Shown here piece by piece: positions 7,907-14,654 of a DNA stretch of 19,905 bases. The position numbers and the translations under genes were made by a program. Source of the DNA: Alloprevotella sp. (GTDB lineage: Bacteria > Bacteroidota > Bacteroidia > Bacteroidales > Bacteroidaceae); the NCBI GenBank assembly GCA_015259235.1, contig JABZGM010000015.1:1-19905 (forward strand). The letters run 5' to 3'. Position 1 is the stretch's first letter; each line of letters begins with the position of its first letter. The notes under the pieces were generated by a model, which was given only the letters and a program-made list of their open reading frames with translations, searched no databases and was not told the origin of the DNA.

Positions 7907-7924
7907 CGACAAAAAAGTTTGTCG
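7907..7924 (+). terminator. Short hairpin after rpiB
   Basis: CGACAAA (7907-7913) and TTTGTCG (7918-7924) form a perfect 7-bp stem with a 4-base loop, 40 bases after the rpiB stop. There is no T run after it, and it ends five bases before the HU -33 element, so it could be either a weak terminator or an operator for the HU gene. Confidence 0.4.
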
Positions 7925-7928
7925 GAAC

Positions 7929-7960
7929 TTGGTATAATCCACTGAAAATTATTACCTTTG
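7929..7960 (+). promoter_or_regulatory. Promoter for HU gene
   Basis: TACCTTTG (7953-7960) matches the -7 consensus exactly. TTG at 7929-7931 lies 21 bases upstream as the -33 element. The leader to the ATG at 8010 is about 40 bases. Confidence 0.75.
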
Positions 7961-8009
7961 CAATCAATTTGAACTATAGCCCTCAACAATAACTCAAAAC
8001 AAGGAACAG

Positions 8010-8285
8010 ATGACCAAAGCAGACATCGTAAGGGAGATTGCCAAAAAGACTGGCATTGAGAACGCAACTGTGCTTGCTTCCGTAGAAGCATTCATGGAAA
8101 CGGTGAAGGAGTCGCTCGCGAAAGAAGAAAACGTATATCTGCGTGGATTCGGCAGCTTCATCCTCAAGAAGCGTGCAGCTAAAACAGCTCGCAATATTTC
8201 AAAGAATACGACTCTCATCATTCCCGAACACAATATTCCTGCATTTAAGCCTGCCAAGACTTTTGCAGAGATGATTAAGAAATAA
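8010..8285 (+). CDS. HU-family DNA-binding protein
   Basis: This 91-residue nucleoid protein is a member of the HU/IHF family, which binds and bends DNA as a dimer. The N-terminal helices (1-40) are followed by the family signature R-G-F-G-S-F (45-50), the basic arm K-K-R-A-A-K-T-A-R-N (53-62) and I-P-A-F-K-P (76-81). The arm tip reads R-N-I-S-K-N-T, whereas most HU proteins have R-N-P-x-T-G; the proline that wedges between base pairs is therefore absent (Ile63). This appears to be a Bacteroidota type. It has its own promoter. A structured gap of 137 bases separates it from the small ribosomal-type gene, with which it may be co-transcribed. Confidence 0.93.
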   Translation: MTKADIVREIAKKTGIENATVLASVEAFMETVKESLAKEENVYLRGFGSFILKKRAAKTARNISKNTTLIIPEHNIPAFKPAKTFAEMIKK

Positions 8286-8290
8286 TGCAA

Positions 8291-8411
8291 CGCTGTGAGT
8301 GGACTGCGAGATGCCCCGTGTTTCTCGTATTCCGTAGAGATTTTGATTTTCTCTTGGGGAAGTCTTAAAGCTCTCTCACAACGATCTCTCGTATATTCAT
8401 TAACTAGTTAA
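8291..8411 (+). promoter_or_regulatory. Candidate structured RNA between HU and the small basic gene
   Basis: Three nested pairings are visible: TGTGAG (8294-8299) with CTCACA (8375-8380), extended outward by CG with CG at 8291 and 8383; CCCC (8314-8317) with GGGG (8356-8359); and AGAGA (8336-8340) with TCTCT (8350-8354). An alternative pairing joins CGAGA (8307-8311) to TCTCG at 8323-8327 or 8387-8391; both copies lie in the repeat TCTCGTAT. A perfect 12-base palindrome TTAACTAGTTAA (8400-8411) ends 11 bases before the next ATG. No TAnnTTTG box is visible. It may act as a terminator/attenuator or a leader for the next gene. Confidence 0.35.
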
Positions 8412-8422
8412 AATCAACCATC

Positions 8423-8512
8423 ATGCCTAACGGAAAGAAAAAGAAGAGACATAAGATGTCTACCCACAAGCGCAAGAAGCGTCTGCGCAAGAACCGTCAT
8501 AAGAGCAAGTAA
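8423..8512 (+). CDS. Tiny basic AURKAIP1/COX24-like ribosomal-type protein
   Basis: This 29-residue protein is made almost entirely of Lys, Arg and His, with the conserved-looking segment K-M-S-T-H-K-R-K-K-R-L-R-K-N-R-H-K. It begins M-P-N-G-K. I recognise it as the short Bacteroidota protein annotated as AURKAIP1/COX24 domain-containing, related to the C-terminal motif of the mitochondrial small-subunit protein mS38. From memory, a protein of this type was seen in the Flavobacterium johnsoniae ribosome structure and named bL38; I cannot verify that here. A role as a structural ribosomal protein buried in rRNA fits its composition. It lies between HU and RNase G, an arrangement I believe is common in Bacteroidales, and is followed by a strong terminator. 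It is easily missed by gene callers because of its size. Confidence 0.85.
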   Translation: MPNGKKKKRHKMSTHKRKKRLRKNRHKSK

Positions 8513-8532
8513 GCTCTCGTCATGACGGCTGG

Positions 8533-8593
8533 AAAGTTAAAAGTCAATGTGGCTTCGCCCTGCGAAGGTGCTGGCTTTTAACTTTTCTGTTTT
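8533..8593 (+). terminator. Intrinsic terminator after the small basic gene
   Basis: AAAGTTAAAAGTCA (8533-8546) pairs with TGGCTTTTAACTTT (8572-8585) over 14 bp with one G-U pair. An inner hairpin CTTCGC (8553-8558) with GCGAAG (8562-8567) caps it. A T-rich tract follows to 8593. Confidence 0.8.
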
Positions 8594-8606
8594 ACTGACA
8601 ACTTTG
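8576..8606 (+). promoter_or_regulatory. Possible RNase G promoter
   Basis: CAACTTTG (8599-8606) is one base off TAnnTTTG, with TTTT (8576-8579) 19 bases upstream. If real, the -33 element overlaps the terminator of the preceding gene and the leader is about 105 bases. Confidence 0.35.
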
Positions 8607-8640
8607 TAACTGTGGCGTGGTCCCACTCATCTTATACAAC

Positions 8641-8698
8641 ACTTGTTGAGATGCTACTATTGTTCCAGAGGAGCAAGTAGGCGTGGCGTCTCTGCCAC
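8641..8698 (+). promoter_or_regulatory. RNase G leader with two hairpins
   Basis: ACTTGTT (8641-8647) can pair with AGCAAGT (8672-8678), with one G-U pair, and GTGGC (8683-8687) with GCCAC (8694-8698). They lie just upstream of the ATG at 8718. The E. coli rne leader is a known target of autoregulation by RNase E, so a similar role is conceivable here; there is no direct evidence. Confidence 0.3.
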
Positions 8699-8717
8699 AC
8701 AACCACAACCCATCATC

Positions 8718-10298
8718 ATGACTAGCGAAGTTATCGTCGATGTCCAGAAGAGCGACATTTCGATTGCCCTGCTCGAAGACAAGCGTCTAGTAGAGTTTCA
8801 AAAAGAAGGACGATCGGAGCAGTTCGCTGTGGGCAACATCTACTTAGCAAAAGTTCGGAAAATCATGCCCGGACTCAATGCTTGCTTCGTGAATGTCGGA
8901 TATGAGCGCGACGCTTTCCTCCATTATCTCGATCTTGGAGTGAGGTATCGCCAATTTGAACATTATCTAAGTCTGATCAAGGGGGGGAAACGTAAACCCC
9001 TTCCCCTGAATAAAGTGCCTCGCCAGCCCAATACCGAAAAAGATGGGCAGATACAGAACACCGTATCCGTAGGGCAAGAAGTGCTTGTTCAGATCGTCAA
9101 AGAACCCATCTCGACCAAAGGTCCGCGTCTCACGTGTGAGATTTCCTTTGCCGGCCGCTATTTGGTGCTCATCCCCTTCACCGACAAGGTGAGTGTATCG
9201 ACCAAAATCAAAAGCGATGCAGAGCGCGCGCGTCTCAAACAGCTCATCCATAGCATCAAACCTAAGGGATTTGGCGTCATCATCCGCACTGTAGCGGAAG
9301 GGCGTCGCGTTGCCGAGCTTGACCAAGAATTGCGCATCCTCGAAAGCCGCTGGGAAAGCACCATTGCCAACATACAGCAGGCTGATGCTTTGGAAAAAGC
9401 AACACTGGTCTACGAGGAAACGAGCCGTACCGTTGGACTCCTCCGAGATTTGTTCAACCCTTCTTTCTCCAGCATCCACATCAACGACAAGAATGTCTAT
9501 GAAGAGGTGCGTGACTATGTCACACTGATCGCACCAGAAGCCAAAGACATTGTGAAGCTCTACAAAGGCAACGTGCCGATTTTTGACAATTTCTCTGTGA
9601 CCAAACAGATTAAATCGTCGCTCGGTCGCACGGTAACGTATAAGCATGGCGCCTATATGATCATCGAGCACACAGAAGCCTTGCACGTGGTGGACATCAA
9701 CTCTGGCAATCGCAGCAAGAGTGTCGAAGGACAAGAAGTCAATGCCCTGGATGTTAACCTCGGAGCAGCCGACGAACTTGCACGACAACTCCGATTGCGC
9801 GACATGGGCGGCATCATTGTCGTTGACTTCATTGACATGGCACAACCAGAGAATCGCCAACAGCTCTATGAGCGTATGGTGGAGAATATGAAGAAAGACC
9901 GTGCCCGTCACAACATCCTCCCACTTTCCAAGTTTGGTTTGATGCAAATCACCAGACAGCGTGTGCGTCCAGCTATGGATGTCAAAGTGGAAGAAGAATG
10001 TCCCTCATGCGCTGGCACAGGAAAAATCAAATCGTCTTACCTCTTCACAGACGCGTTGGAGGGTAAGATTAGAATGATCACAGAAGACTTAGGCATCAAG
10101 AAGTTCCGACTTCACGTTCACCCATTCGTTGCCGCCTACATCAACCAAGGTTTCATCTCTTTGCGTCGTCGTTGGCAATTCCACTATAGCCGCGCCCTCA
10201 AGATTATCCCTGATCAGAGTCTCGCTTTCCTCGACTACAAATTCATCGACCAAGACGGTCAAGAAATTGATATGCACGAAGAGAGAGAAAATCAATAA
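8718..10298 (+). CDS. rng: Ribonuclease G/E family endoribonuclease
   Basis: This 526-residue enzyme of the RNase E/G family cleaves single-stranded RNA in rRNA processing and mRNA decay. An in-frame TTG at 8643 would add 25 residues, but family homology begins at the ATG-encoded M-T-S-E-V-I-V, so I place the start at 8718. The S1-type RNA-binding region spans about residues 38-155, with an insertion near residues 88-118 that is Lys/Pro rich. Magnesium-binding Asp326 lies in V-V-D-I-N-S-G and Asp370 in V-V-D-F-I-D-M. Cys428 and Cys431 in C-P-S-C-A-G-T-G form the zinc-link used for oligomerisation. It is longer than E. coli RNase G (489) but lacks the long scaffold tail of RNase E. It follows a ribosomal-type gene and HU and ends in a strong terminator. 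Confidence 0.93.
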   Translation: MTSEVIVDVQKSDISIALLEDKRLVEFQKEGRSEQFAVGNIYLAKVRKIMPGLNACFVNVGYERDAFLHYLDLGVRYRQFEHYLSLIKGGKRKPLPLNKVPRQPNTEKDGQIQNTVSVGQEVLVQIVKEPISTKGPRLTCEISFAGRYLVLIPFTDKVSVSTKIKSDAERARLKQLIHSIKPKGFGVIIRTVAEGRRVAELDQELRILESRWESTIANIQQADALEKATLVYEETSRTVGLLRDLFNPSFSSIHINDKNVYEEVRDYVTLIAPEAKDIVKLYKGNVPIFDNFSVTKQIKSSLGRTVTYKHGAYMIIEHTEALHVVDINSGNRSKSVEGQEVNALDVNLGAADELARQLRLRDMGGIIVVDFIDMAQPENRQQLYERMVENMKKDRARHNILPLSKFGLMQITRQRVRPAMDVKVEEECPSCAGTGKIKSSYLFTDALEGKIRMITEDLGIKKFRLHVHPFVAAYINQGFISLRRRWQFHYSRALKIIPDQSLAFLDYKFIDQDGQEIDMHEERENQ

Positions 10299-10359
10299 TA
10301 GCGCAACGAACCGAACAAATGACTGCAGACCGCGTCTCAGTTCCCTTATAGCAAGATAC

Positions 10360-10400
10360 AAAAGAGTTGGTGCACCTCAACAGGGCATCAACTCTTTTTT
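10360..10400 (+). terminator. Intrinsic terminator after rng
   Basis: AAAAGAGTTGGTGC (10360-10373) pairs with GCATCAACTCTTTT (10385-10398), 14 bp with one G-U pair, and runs into a tract of T to 10400. Confidence 0.85.
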
Positions 10401-10419
10401 GTGCCTTATTCCTCCGTGC

Positions 10420-10454
10420 TTTGTTGGTTATTCGCAGCCTTTGTTGTAACTTTG
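10420..10454 (+). promoter_or_regulatory. Promoter for epimerase gene
   Basis: TTTG (10420-10423), a 23-base spacer and TAACTTTG (10447-10454) match the Bacteroidota consensus. The box lies 32 bases before the ATG at 10487 and inside the longest possible reading frame, which supports the shorter start. Confidence 0.78.
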
Positions 10455-10486
10455 CTCTCAACAACCCCCTCACCATTTACCCCATT

Positions 10487-11683
10487 ATGATAGATTTCTC
10501 TAAGCTCGCCGAGCAATATAAGCATGAGCTCCTCGATCAAGTCATTCCCTTTTGGATGAATCATTCCATCGACACCCAATTTGGTGGTTTTCTCCACTGT
10601 CTCGAACGTGATGGCAGTGTGTTTGACACCGATAAATTTGTGTGGATGCAAGGACGCGAAGTGTGGATGCTCTCCAAACTCTACAACACGGTCCATGAAC
10701 CTACGGTTTCTGCTGAAACGCGTCAGCAATGGTTGGACGCAGCTATCCAAGGTGCTGAGTTTCTCAAGAGCAAAGCGCACGATGGCAACCTGAATTTCTA
10801 CTTCTCACTCGACCGTGAGGGGCATCCCCTTGTGGAGCCTTATAACATCTTCTCCTATACCTTTGCTGTCATCGCCTTCGGACAGTTGGCGCTTGCCACG
10901 GGCAACGAAGAATATGCCGACATCGCTCGTCGCACCTTCGACATTGTCCTCTCCAAAGTTGACAATCCCAAAGGGCGTTGGAACAAGGCTGCTTCCGGTG
11001 CTCGCGCCATGAAGAGTTTCGCTCTCCCCATGATTCTTTGCAATGTAGCCCTTGAGATTGAGCATCTGCTCAGTCCTGACTTCTTGCAAGAGACTATGGA
11101 GACCTGCATTCACGAAGTGATGGATGTGTTCTATCGTCCCGAACTTGGACTCATCGTCGAGCATCTCAGCCTTGACAATGAACTAGTGGACTGCATGGAT
11201 GGTCGCCTGATGAATCCAGGTCATGCTATTGAGGCTATGTGGTTCATCATGGACTTGGGTAAGCGTCTCAATCGTCCGGAACTCATCGAGAAGGCTTGTC
11301 AAATAGCCTTGGCAGAAGCCGAATATGGATGGGACAAACAGCATGGAGGTGTCTTCTACTTCATGGATCGTTTGGGATGTCCCCTCCAGCAATTAGAGTG
11401 GGATCAGAAGCTCTGGTGGGTGCACATCGAAACGCTCATTACGATGCTCAAGGGTTATCAACTCACCGGCAATGAAAAGTGCTTAGCTTGGTTTGAACGC
11501 GTGCACGAATACGTGTGGTCGCACTTCACCGATGCAGAGTATGGCGGAGAGTGGTTTGGCTACCTCAATCGTCAAGGGGAAGTTCTGCTCACACTCAAGG
11601 GCGGAAAGTGGAAGGGTTGCTTCCATGTGCCCCGTGGTCTCTTGCAGTGCTGGACCATGTTGGAAGAAATCGCACAACGATAG
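10487..11683 (+). CDS. N-acylglucosamine 2-epimerase family protein
   Basis: This is a 398-residue (alpha/alpha)6-barrel protein of the AGE/renin-binding protein family, which interconverts N-acetylglucosamine and N-acetylmannosamine or, in relatives, epimerises cellobiose or mannose. An in-frame ATG at 10367 would add 40 residues but lies upstream of the promoter. Motifs are G-G-F (33-35), Arg57 in M-Q-G-R-E-V-W, the family signature L-M-N-P-G-H-A-I-E-A (241-250) with catalytic His246, W-D-Q-K-L-W-W-V-H (305-313), and His380 in C-F-H-V-P-R. The N-P-G-H-A-I-E and L-W-W motifs resemble animal AGE and the NanE-type epimerase described in Bacteroides fragilis, so a role in sialic acid use is possible. 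No sialic acid lyase, transporter or kinase lies nearby. Substrate is undetermined; cellobiose 2-epimerase is the main alternative. Confidence 0.86.
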   Translation: MIDFSKLAEQYKHELLDQVIPFWMNHSIDTQFGGFLHCLERDGSVFDTDKFVWMQGREVWMLSKLYNTVHEPTVSAETRQQWLDAAIQGAEFLKSKAHDGNLNFYFSLDREGHPLVEPYNIFSYTFAVIAFGQLALATGNEEYADIARRTFDIVLSKVDNPKGRWNKAASGARAMKSFALPMILCNVALEIEHLLSPDFLQETMETCIHEVMDVFYRPELGLIVEHLSLDNELVDCMDGRLMNPGHAIEAMWFIMDLGKRLNRPELIEKACQIALAEAEYGWDKQHGGVFYFMDRLGCPLQQLEWDQKLWWVHIETLITMLKGYQLTGNEKCLAWFERVHEYVWSHFTDAEYGGEWFGYLNRQGEVLLTLKGGKWKGCFHVPRGLLQCWTMLEEIAQR

Positions 11684-11777
11684 TCACAGATTCTCTTCCT
11701 CATCATGGAAGACCTTCTCCCTTTCGGACAATAACCAAACATCTGTTCAGGTTCTAATAACCGATTGAGGTGAAAAG

Positions 11778-11817
11778 AACAACGGAGTGTTTATCTCGTG
11801 ATAAACACTCCGTTGTT
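11778..11817. terminator. Shared bidirectional terminator, epimerase and recA
   Basis: AACAACGGAGTGTTTATC (11778-11795) and its exact complement (11800-11817) form a perfect 18-bp stem with a 4-base loop TCGT, between convergent genes. There is no long T run on plus; on minus CTTTTC follows. A second small hairpin, TCTTCC (11694-11699) with GGAAGA (11707-11712), lies just after the epimerase stop. Confidence 0.75.
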
Positions 11818-11873
11818 GCATATAAGAGCTACTTTTCTGCTATGGTCAGCGTCATAAAAGCGCCATAGTGAGA

Positions 11874-12950
11874 CTATTCTTCGCCAGCGTCGGTGAGATC
11901 GCCGTCTGTGTCGGGATTACCTGGAGTAAGTTCAATACCCTTCATGGCAGCCACGAGTTTTTCGGTGATTTCTTCACAGAGTTCGGGGTTGTCGGTGAGC
12001 ACGCGCTTCAAACCTTCGCGCCCTTGACCGAGACGAGTTTCTCCGTAGCTGTACCAAGAACCACTCTTCTTGATGATGCCATATTCTACACCGAGGTCGG
12101 CGATTTCACCCAAGCGAGAGATACCTTTACCGAATGCCATTTCAAATTCGCAGCGTTGGAAAGGAGGAGCCACCTTGTTCTTCACTACCTTCACACGAGT
12201 GATGGCACCAATGGGCGTTTCGCCATCCTTGATCACGCTTGCACGGCGGATGTCGAGACGCACACTAGCATAGAACTTCAGTGCGTTACCGCCGGTAGTG
12301 GTTTCGGGATTACCAAACATCACACCGATCTTCTCGCGTAGTTGGTTGATGAAGATACAAGTGGTGTTGGTCTTAGAGATGGTAGCTGTGATTTTGCGCA
12401 AAGCCTGGCTCATCAAGCGAGCTTGAAGTCCCACCTTGTTGTCGCCCATGTCGCCTTCGATTTCCGCCTTAGGCGTGAGGGCAGCCACAGAGTCAATGAC
12501 GATGATGTCGATGGCAGAAGAGCGAATCAACTGGTCGGCAATTTCCAAGGCTTGCTCACCGTTGTCGGGCTGAGAGATGTAGAGATTGTCGATGTCTACA
12601 CCAAGTTCTTTGGCGTAGAAGCGGTCGAAAGCGTGTTCTGCATCGATGAATGCCGCAATGCCTCCGCGCTTTTGTGCCTCCGCGATGGCATGGATGGCAA
12701 GCGTGGTCTTACCAGAGGATTCGGGACCGTAGATTTCGATGATGCGACCGCGAGGATAGCCACCGACTCCCAACACATGGTCGAGACTGATGGAGCCTGT
12801 AGGGATTACCTCCACGTGTTCCACTTCTTGGTCGCCCATTTTCATGATAGACCCTTTACCGAAGTCCTTTTCGATTTTGGACATTGCAGCCTGCAATGCT
12901 TTGAGTTTATCCGAACTATTGTCGGAGAGTAGTATTTCCTTTTTTGCCAT
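11874..12950 (-). CDS. recA: Recombinase RecA
   Basis: RecA polymerises on single-stranded DNA, catalyses strand exchange and stimulates LexA-type self-cleavage. The 358-residue chain is complete. Walker A is G-P-E-S-S-G-K-T (75-82), followed by F-I-D-A-E-H-A-F-D (101-109) with the catalytic Glu105; Walker B is the I-D-I-I-V-I-D-S stretch near residue 150. The DNA-binding loop 1 segment E-G-D-M-G-D and the F-I-N-Q-L-R-E-K-I-G loop are also present. The C-terminal tail is acidic, as in other RecA proteins. The gene stands alone: a TATCTTTG promoter lies upstream, two abutting inverted repeats sit in its leader, and a strong hairpin shared with the convergent epimerase gene closes it. No lexA, recX or recF is in the window. 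Confidence 0.97.
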   Translation of the reverse strand: MAKKEILLSDNSSDKLKALQAAMSKIEKDFGKGSIMKMGDQEVEHVEVIPTGSISLDHVLGVGGYPRGRIIEIYGPESSGKTTLAIHAIAEAQKRGGIAAFIDAEHAFDRFYAKELGVDIDNLYISQPDNGEQALEIADQLIRSSAIDIIVIDSVAALTPKAEIEGDMGDNKVGLQARLMSQALRKITATISKTNTTCIFINQLREKIGVMFGNPETTTGGNALKFYASVRLDIRRASVIKDGETPIGAITRVKVVKNKVAPPFQRCEFEMAFGKGISRLGEIADLGVEYGIIKKSGSWYSYGETRLGQGREGLKRVLTDNPELCEEITEKLVAAMKGIELTPGNPDTDGDLTDAGEE

Positions 12951-12972
12951 TATATAATGTAAATGGGGGAAT

Positions 12973-12999
12973 ATTTATGGGATAAATGTGATGCGTCAC
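12973..12999 (-). promoter_or_regulatory. Two abutting inverted repeats in recA leader
   Basis: ATTTATgggATAAAT (12973-12987) and GTGAtgcgTCAC (12988-12999) are perfect inverted repeats that touch end to end. They lie between the recA -7 box and its ATG at 12950, spanning roughly the first 35 transcribed bases. They could be repressor operators or small hairpins in the mRNA leader. Confidence 0.4.
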
Positions 13000-13011
13000 G
13001 TTGACTTACTG

Positions 13012-13019
13012 CAAAGATA
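13012..13019 (-). promoter_or_regulatory. -7 promoter box for recA
   Basis: CAAAGATA on plus is TATCTTTG on minus, an exact match to TAnnTTTG, 61 bases upstream of the recA ATG. The -33 element is weak. Confidence 0.7.
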
Positions 13020-13173
13020 CGATTTACTCTGGCAATTTTCGTCATTCGACTCCGAAAAAACTCGAAACTTCGGCGAGGTATTGTCCTATTTTTTCTCACT
13101 TTTCTTTGGGCAGCGGAGGTAATGGCGTCTTCTTTGCGGTGTCTGGTTGCTATCGTCGGAGAGGCGTGGGCAA

Positions 13174-14625
13174 CTATTTGTGCGATTGCATCAAATTGAG
13201 CTTCATCTGATAATATGCCACGCTCATGTCGAGATAGTGTTGGTGAGGATTCTCGAAGCGTTGTTCCTCAGTCCAAATTTCATTTTGGAGCTGTTGCTGC
13301 ACATATTGGCGAATCTCTACTAGTTTAGGTAACTGTGCCACCAATTTTCCATCGCGGAAGAGGGGTTGCAAGAGTGGACGGAAAGTACAGTTGGAGAAGG
13401 TGCGCACCTGCCAAGGCTTTTCGGGAGCGATGTAGGCGAAGTCTTCGCCATCCTTGGGAGTCTCCCCAGCGTTGGTGATGAGATCGGCGATGGATGCTCC
13501 CTTTTCGGAGTAAACACGGTAGAGCTGTTTGACGCCCGGATTCGTGATTTTTCCTACATTCTCAGAGAGTTTAATCTTAGGCACGAAGGTATCGCCGTGT
13601 TTGATGGCTGCGAGTTTGTAGACTGCGCCAAATTTTGCATCGCTGTAGGCAGTGATGAGACGTTCGCCCACACCATAGCTGTCGACACAGCCACCTTGTG
13701 CAATGATAGAGGTGATGGTGCGTTCGTCGAGACTGTTGGATGCCATGATTAAGCAATCTTCCAGACCTGCTTCATCGAGCATCTTGCGCACCTTCTTCGA
13801 TAGATAAGCCATATCGCCCGAGTCAATGCGGACACCTTTCAAACGCTGTCCTTTGGGATGCAGCACTTCACGTGCCACCTTGATGGCAGTGGGTACGCCC
13901 GACTTGAGCGTGTCGTAGGTGTCTACGAGGAAGACAGAGGCATCTCCGTAAATCTCGGCATATCGCTTGAAAGCATCGTATTCTCCATCGAAAAACATGA
14001 CCCAACTGTGTGCCATTGTGCCCACTACAGGGATGTCAAACAACTGACCTGCAAGCACGGTGGCAGTGCTATGTACGCCGCCAATGTATGCCGCACGTGC
14101 ACCATAAACCGCTGCATCCACATTATGCGCGCGACGTGCTCCCATGTCTGCCACACTACGCCCTTTAGCCGCCCGCACAATGCGGTTTGCCTTTGTAGCA
14201 ATAAGGCTTTGGTGGTTGATTTGCGTGAGCAAGAAAGTCTCAATGAGTTGGGCTTCAATGATGGGTGCTGTCACGGTCATTAGTGGTTCGTTGGGATAAA
14301 TGACCGTACCTTCTGCGATGGCATCAATGTTACCGGTGAAAGAGAAGTTGGCAAGATATTGGAGGAAAGGTTCAGAAAAGAGCTGCAATGAGCGCAAATA
14401 CTCCACATCTTCCGAAGAAAAATGAAGTTGCTCAATGTATTCTGCGATTTGTTCCAATCCAGCAAAGATGGCGAAACCACCTTGATCGGGAATTTGACGG
14501 TAAAACACATCAAATACCACTTCTGTATCTTTTCTGCCTTCCTCGAAATAACCATTTGCCATGGTGATTTCATAGAGGTCGGTGAGGAGGGCAATGCTGC
14601 GTTTATTGAAGGTTGTTGGTAACAT
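13174..14625 (-). CDS. pncB: Nicotinate phosphoribosyltransferase
   Basis: This enzyme joins nicotinate to phosphoribosyl pyrophosphate to give nicotinate mononucleotide, the entry to the Preiss-Handler NAD route. The 483-residue protein starts with the family-typical L-L-T-D-L-Y-E-I-T-M-A-N-G-Y (13-26). The catalytic, transiently phosphorylated His is His206 in G-T-M-A-H-S-W (202-208). The phosphate-binding region follows with V-D-T-Y-D-T, R-I-D-S-G-D and the S-N-S-L-D-E stretch. It resembles the longer Gram-positive/PncB2-like form more than the roughly 400-residue E. coli PncB. It lies 29 bases downstream of pncA on the same strand, so nicotinamidase and this enzyme are probably one operon carrying out consecutive steps. 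Confidence 0.93.
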   Translation of the reverse strand: MLPTTFNKRSIALLTDLYEITMANGYFEEGRKDTEVVFDVFYRQIPDQGGFAIFAGLEQIAEYIEQLHFSSEDVEYLRSLQLFSEPFLQYLANFSFTGNIDAIAEGTVIYPNEPLMTVTAPIIEAQLIETFLLTQINHQSLIATKANRIVRAAKGRSVADMGARRAHNVDAAVYGARAAYIGGVHSTATVLAGQLFDIPVVGTMAHSWVMFFDGEYDAFKRYAEIYGDASVFLVDTYDTLKSGVPTAIKVAREVLHPKGQRLKGVRIDSGDMAYLSKKVRKMLDEAGLEDCLIMASNSLDERTITSIIAQGGCVDSYGVGERLITAYSDAKFGAVYKLAAIKHGDTFVPKIKLSENVGKITNPGVKQLYRVYSEKGASIADLITNAGETPKDGEDFAYIAPEKPWQVRTFSNCTFRPLLQPLFRDGKLVAQLPKLVEIRQYVQQQLQNEIWTEEQRFENPHQHYLDMSVAYYQMKLNLMQSHK

Positions 14626-14654
14626 AGTTTTTTCTTTGGAGGTTTATCGTGGAA

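Noticed and set aside
8967..9947. 326-codon open frame antisense to RNase G, and other long antisense frames (3528-4184, 5117-5734, 12342-12932).
   Set aside because: They mirror strongly recognised genes on the other strand, have low-complexity or Cys/His-rich translations with no family character, and no promoter placement. They reflect codon bias of the real genes.
3365..12990. The 12-mer GGGATAAATGTG occurs at both the spt promoter (3365-3376) and the recA leader (12979-12990).
   Set aside because: Several shared 12-mers are expected by chance in a window of this size, and the positions relative to the -7 boxes differ.
13001..13210. 69-codon plus-strand frame between recA and pncB.
   Set aside because: It overlaps the recA promoter region and the end of pncB and its translation has no recognisable features.
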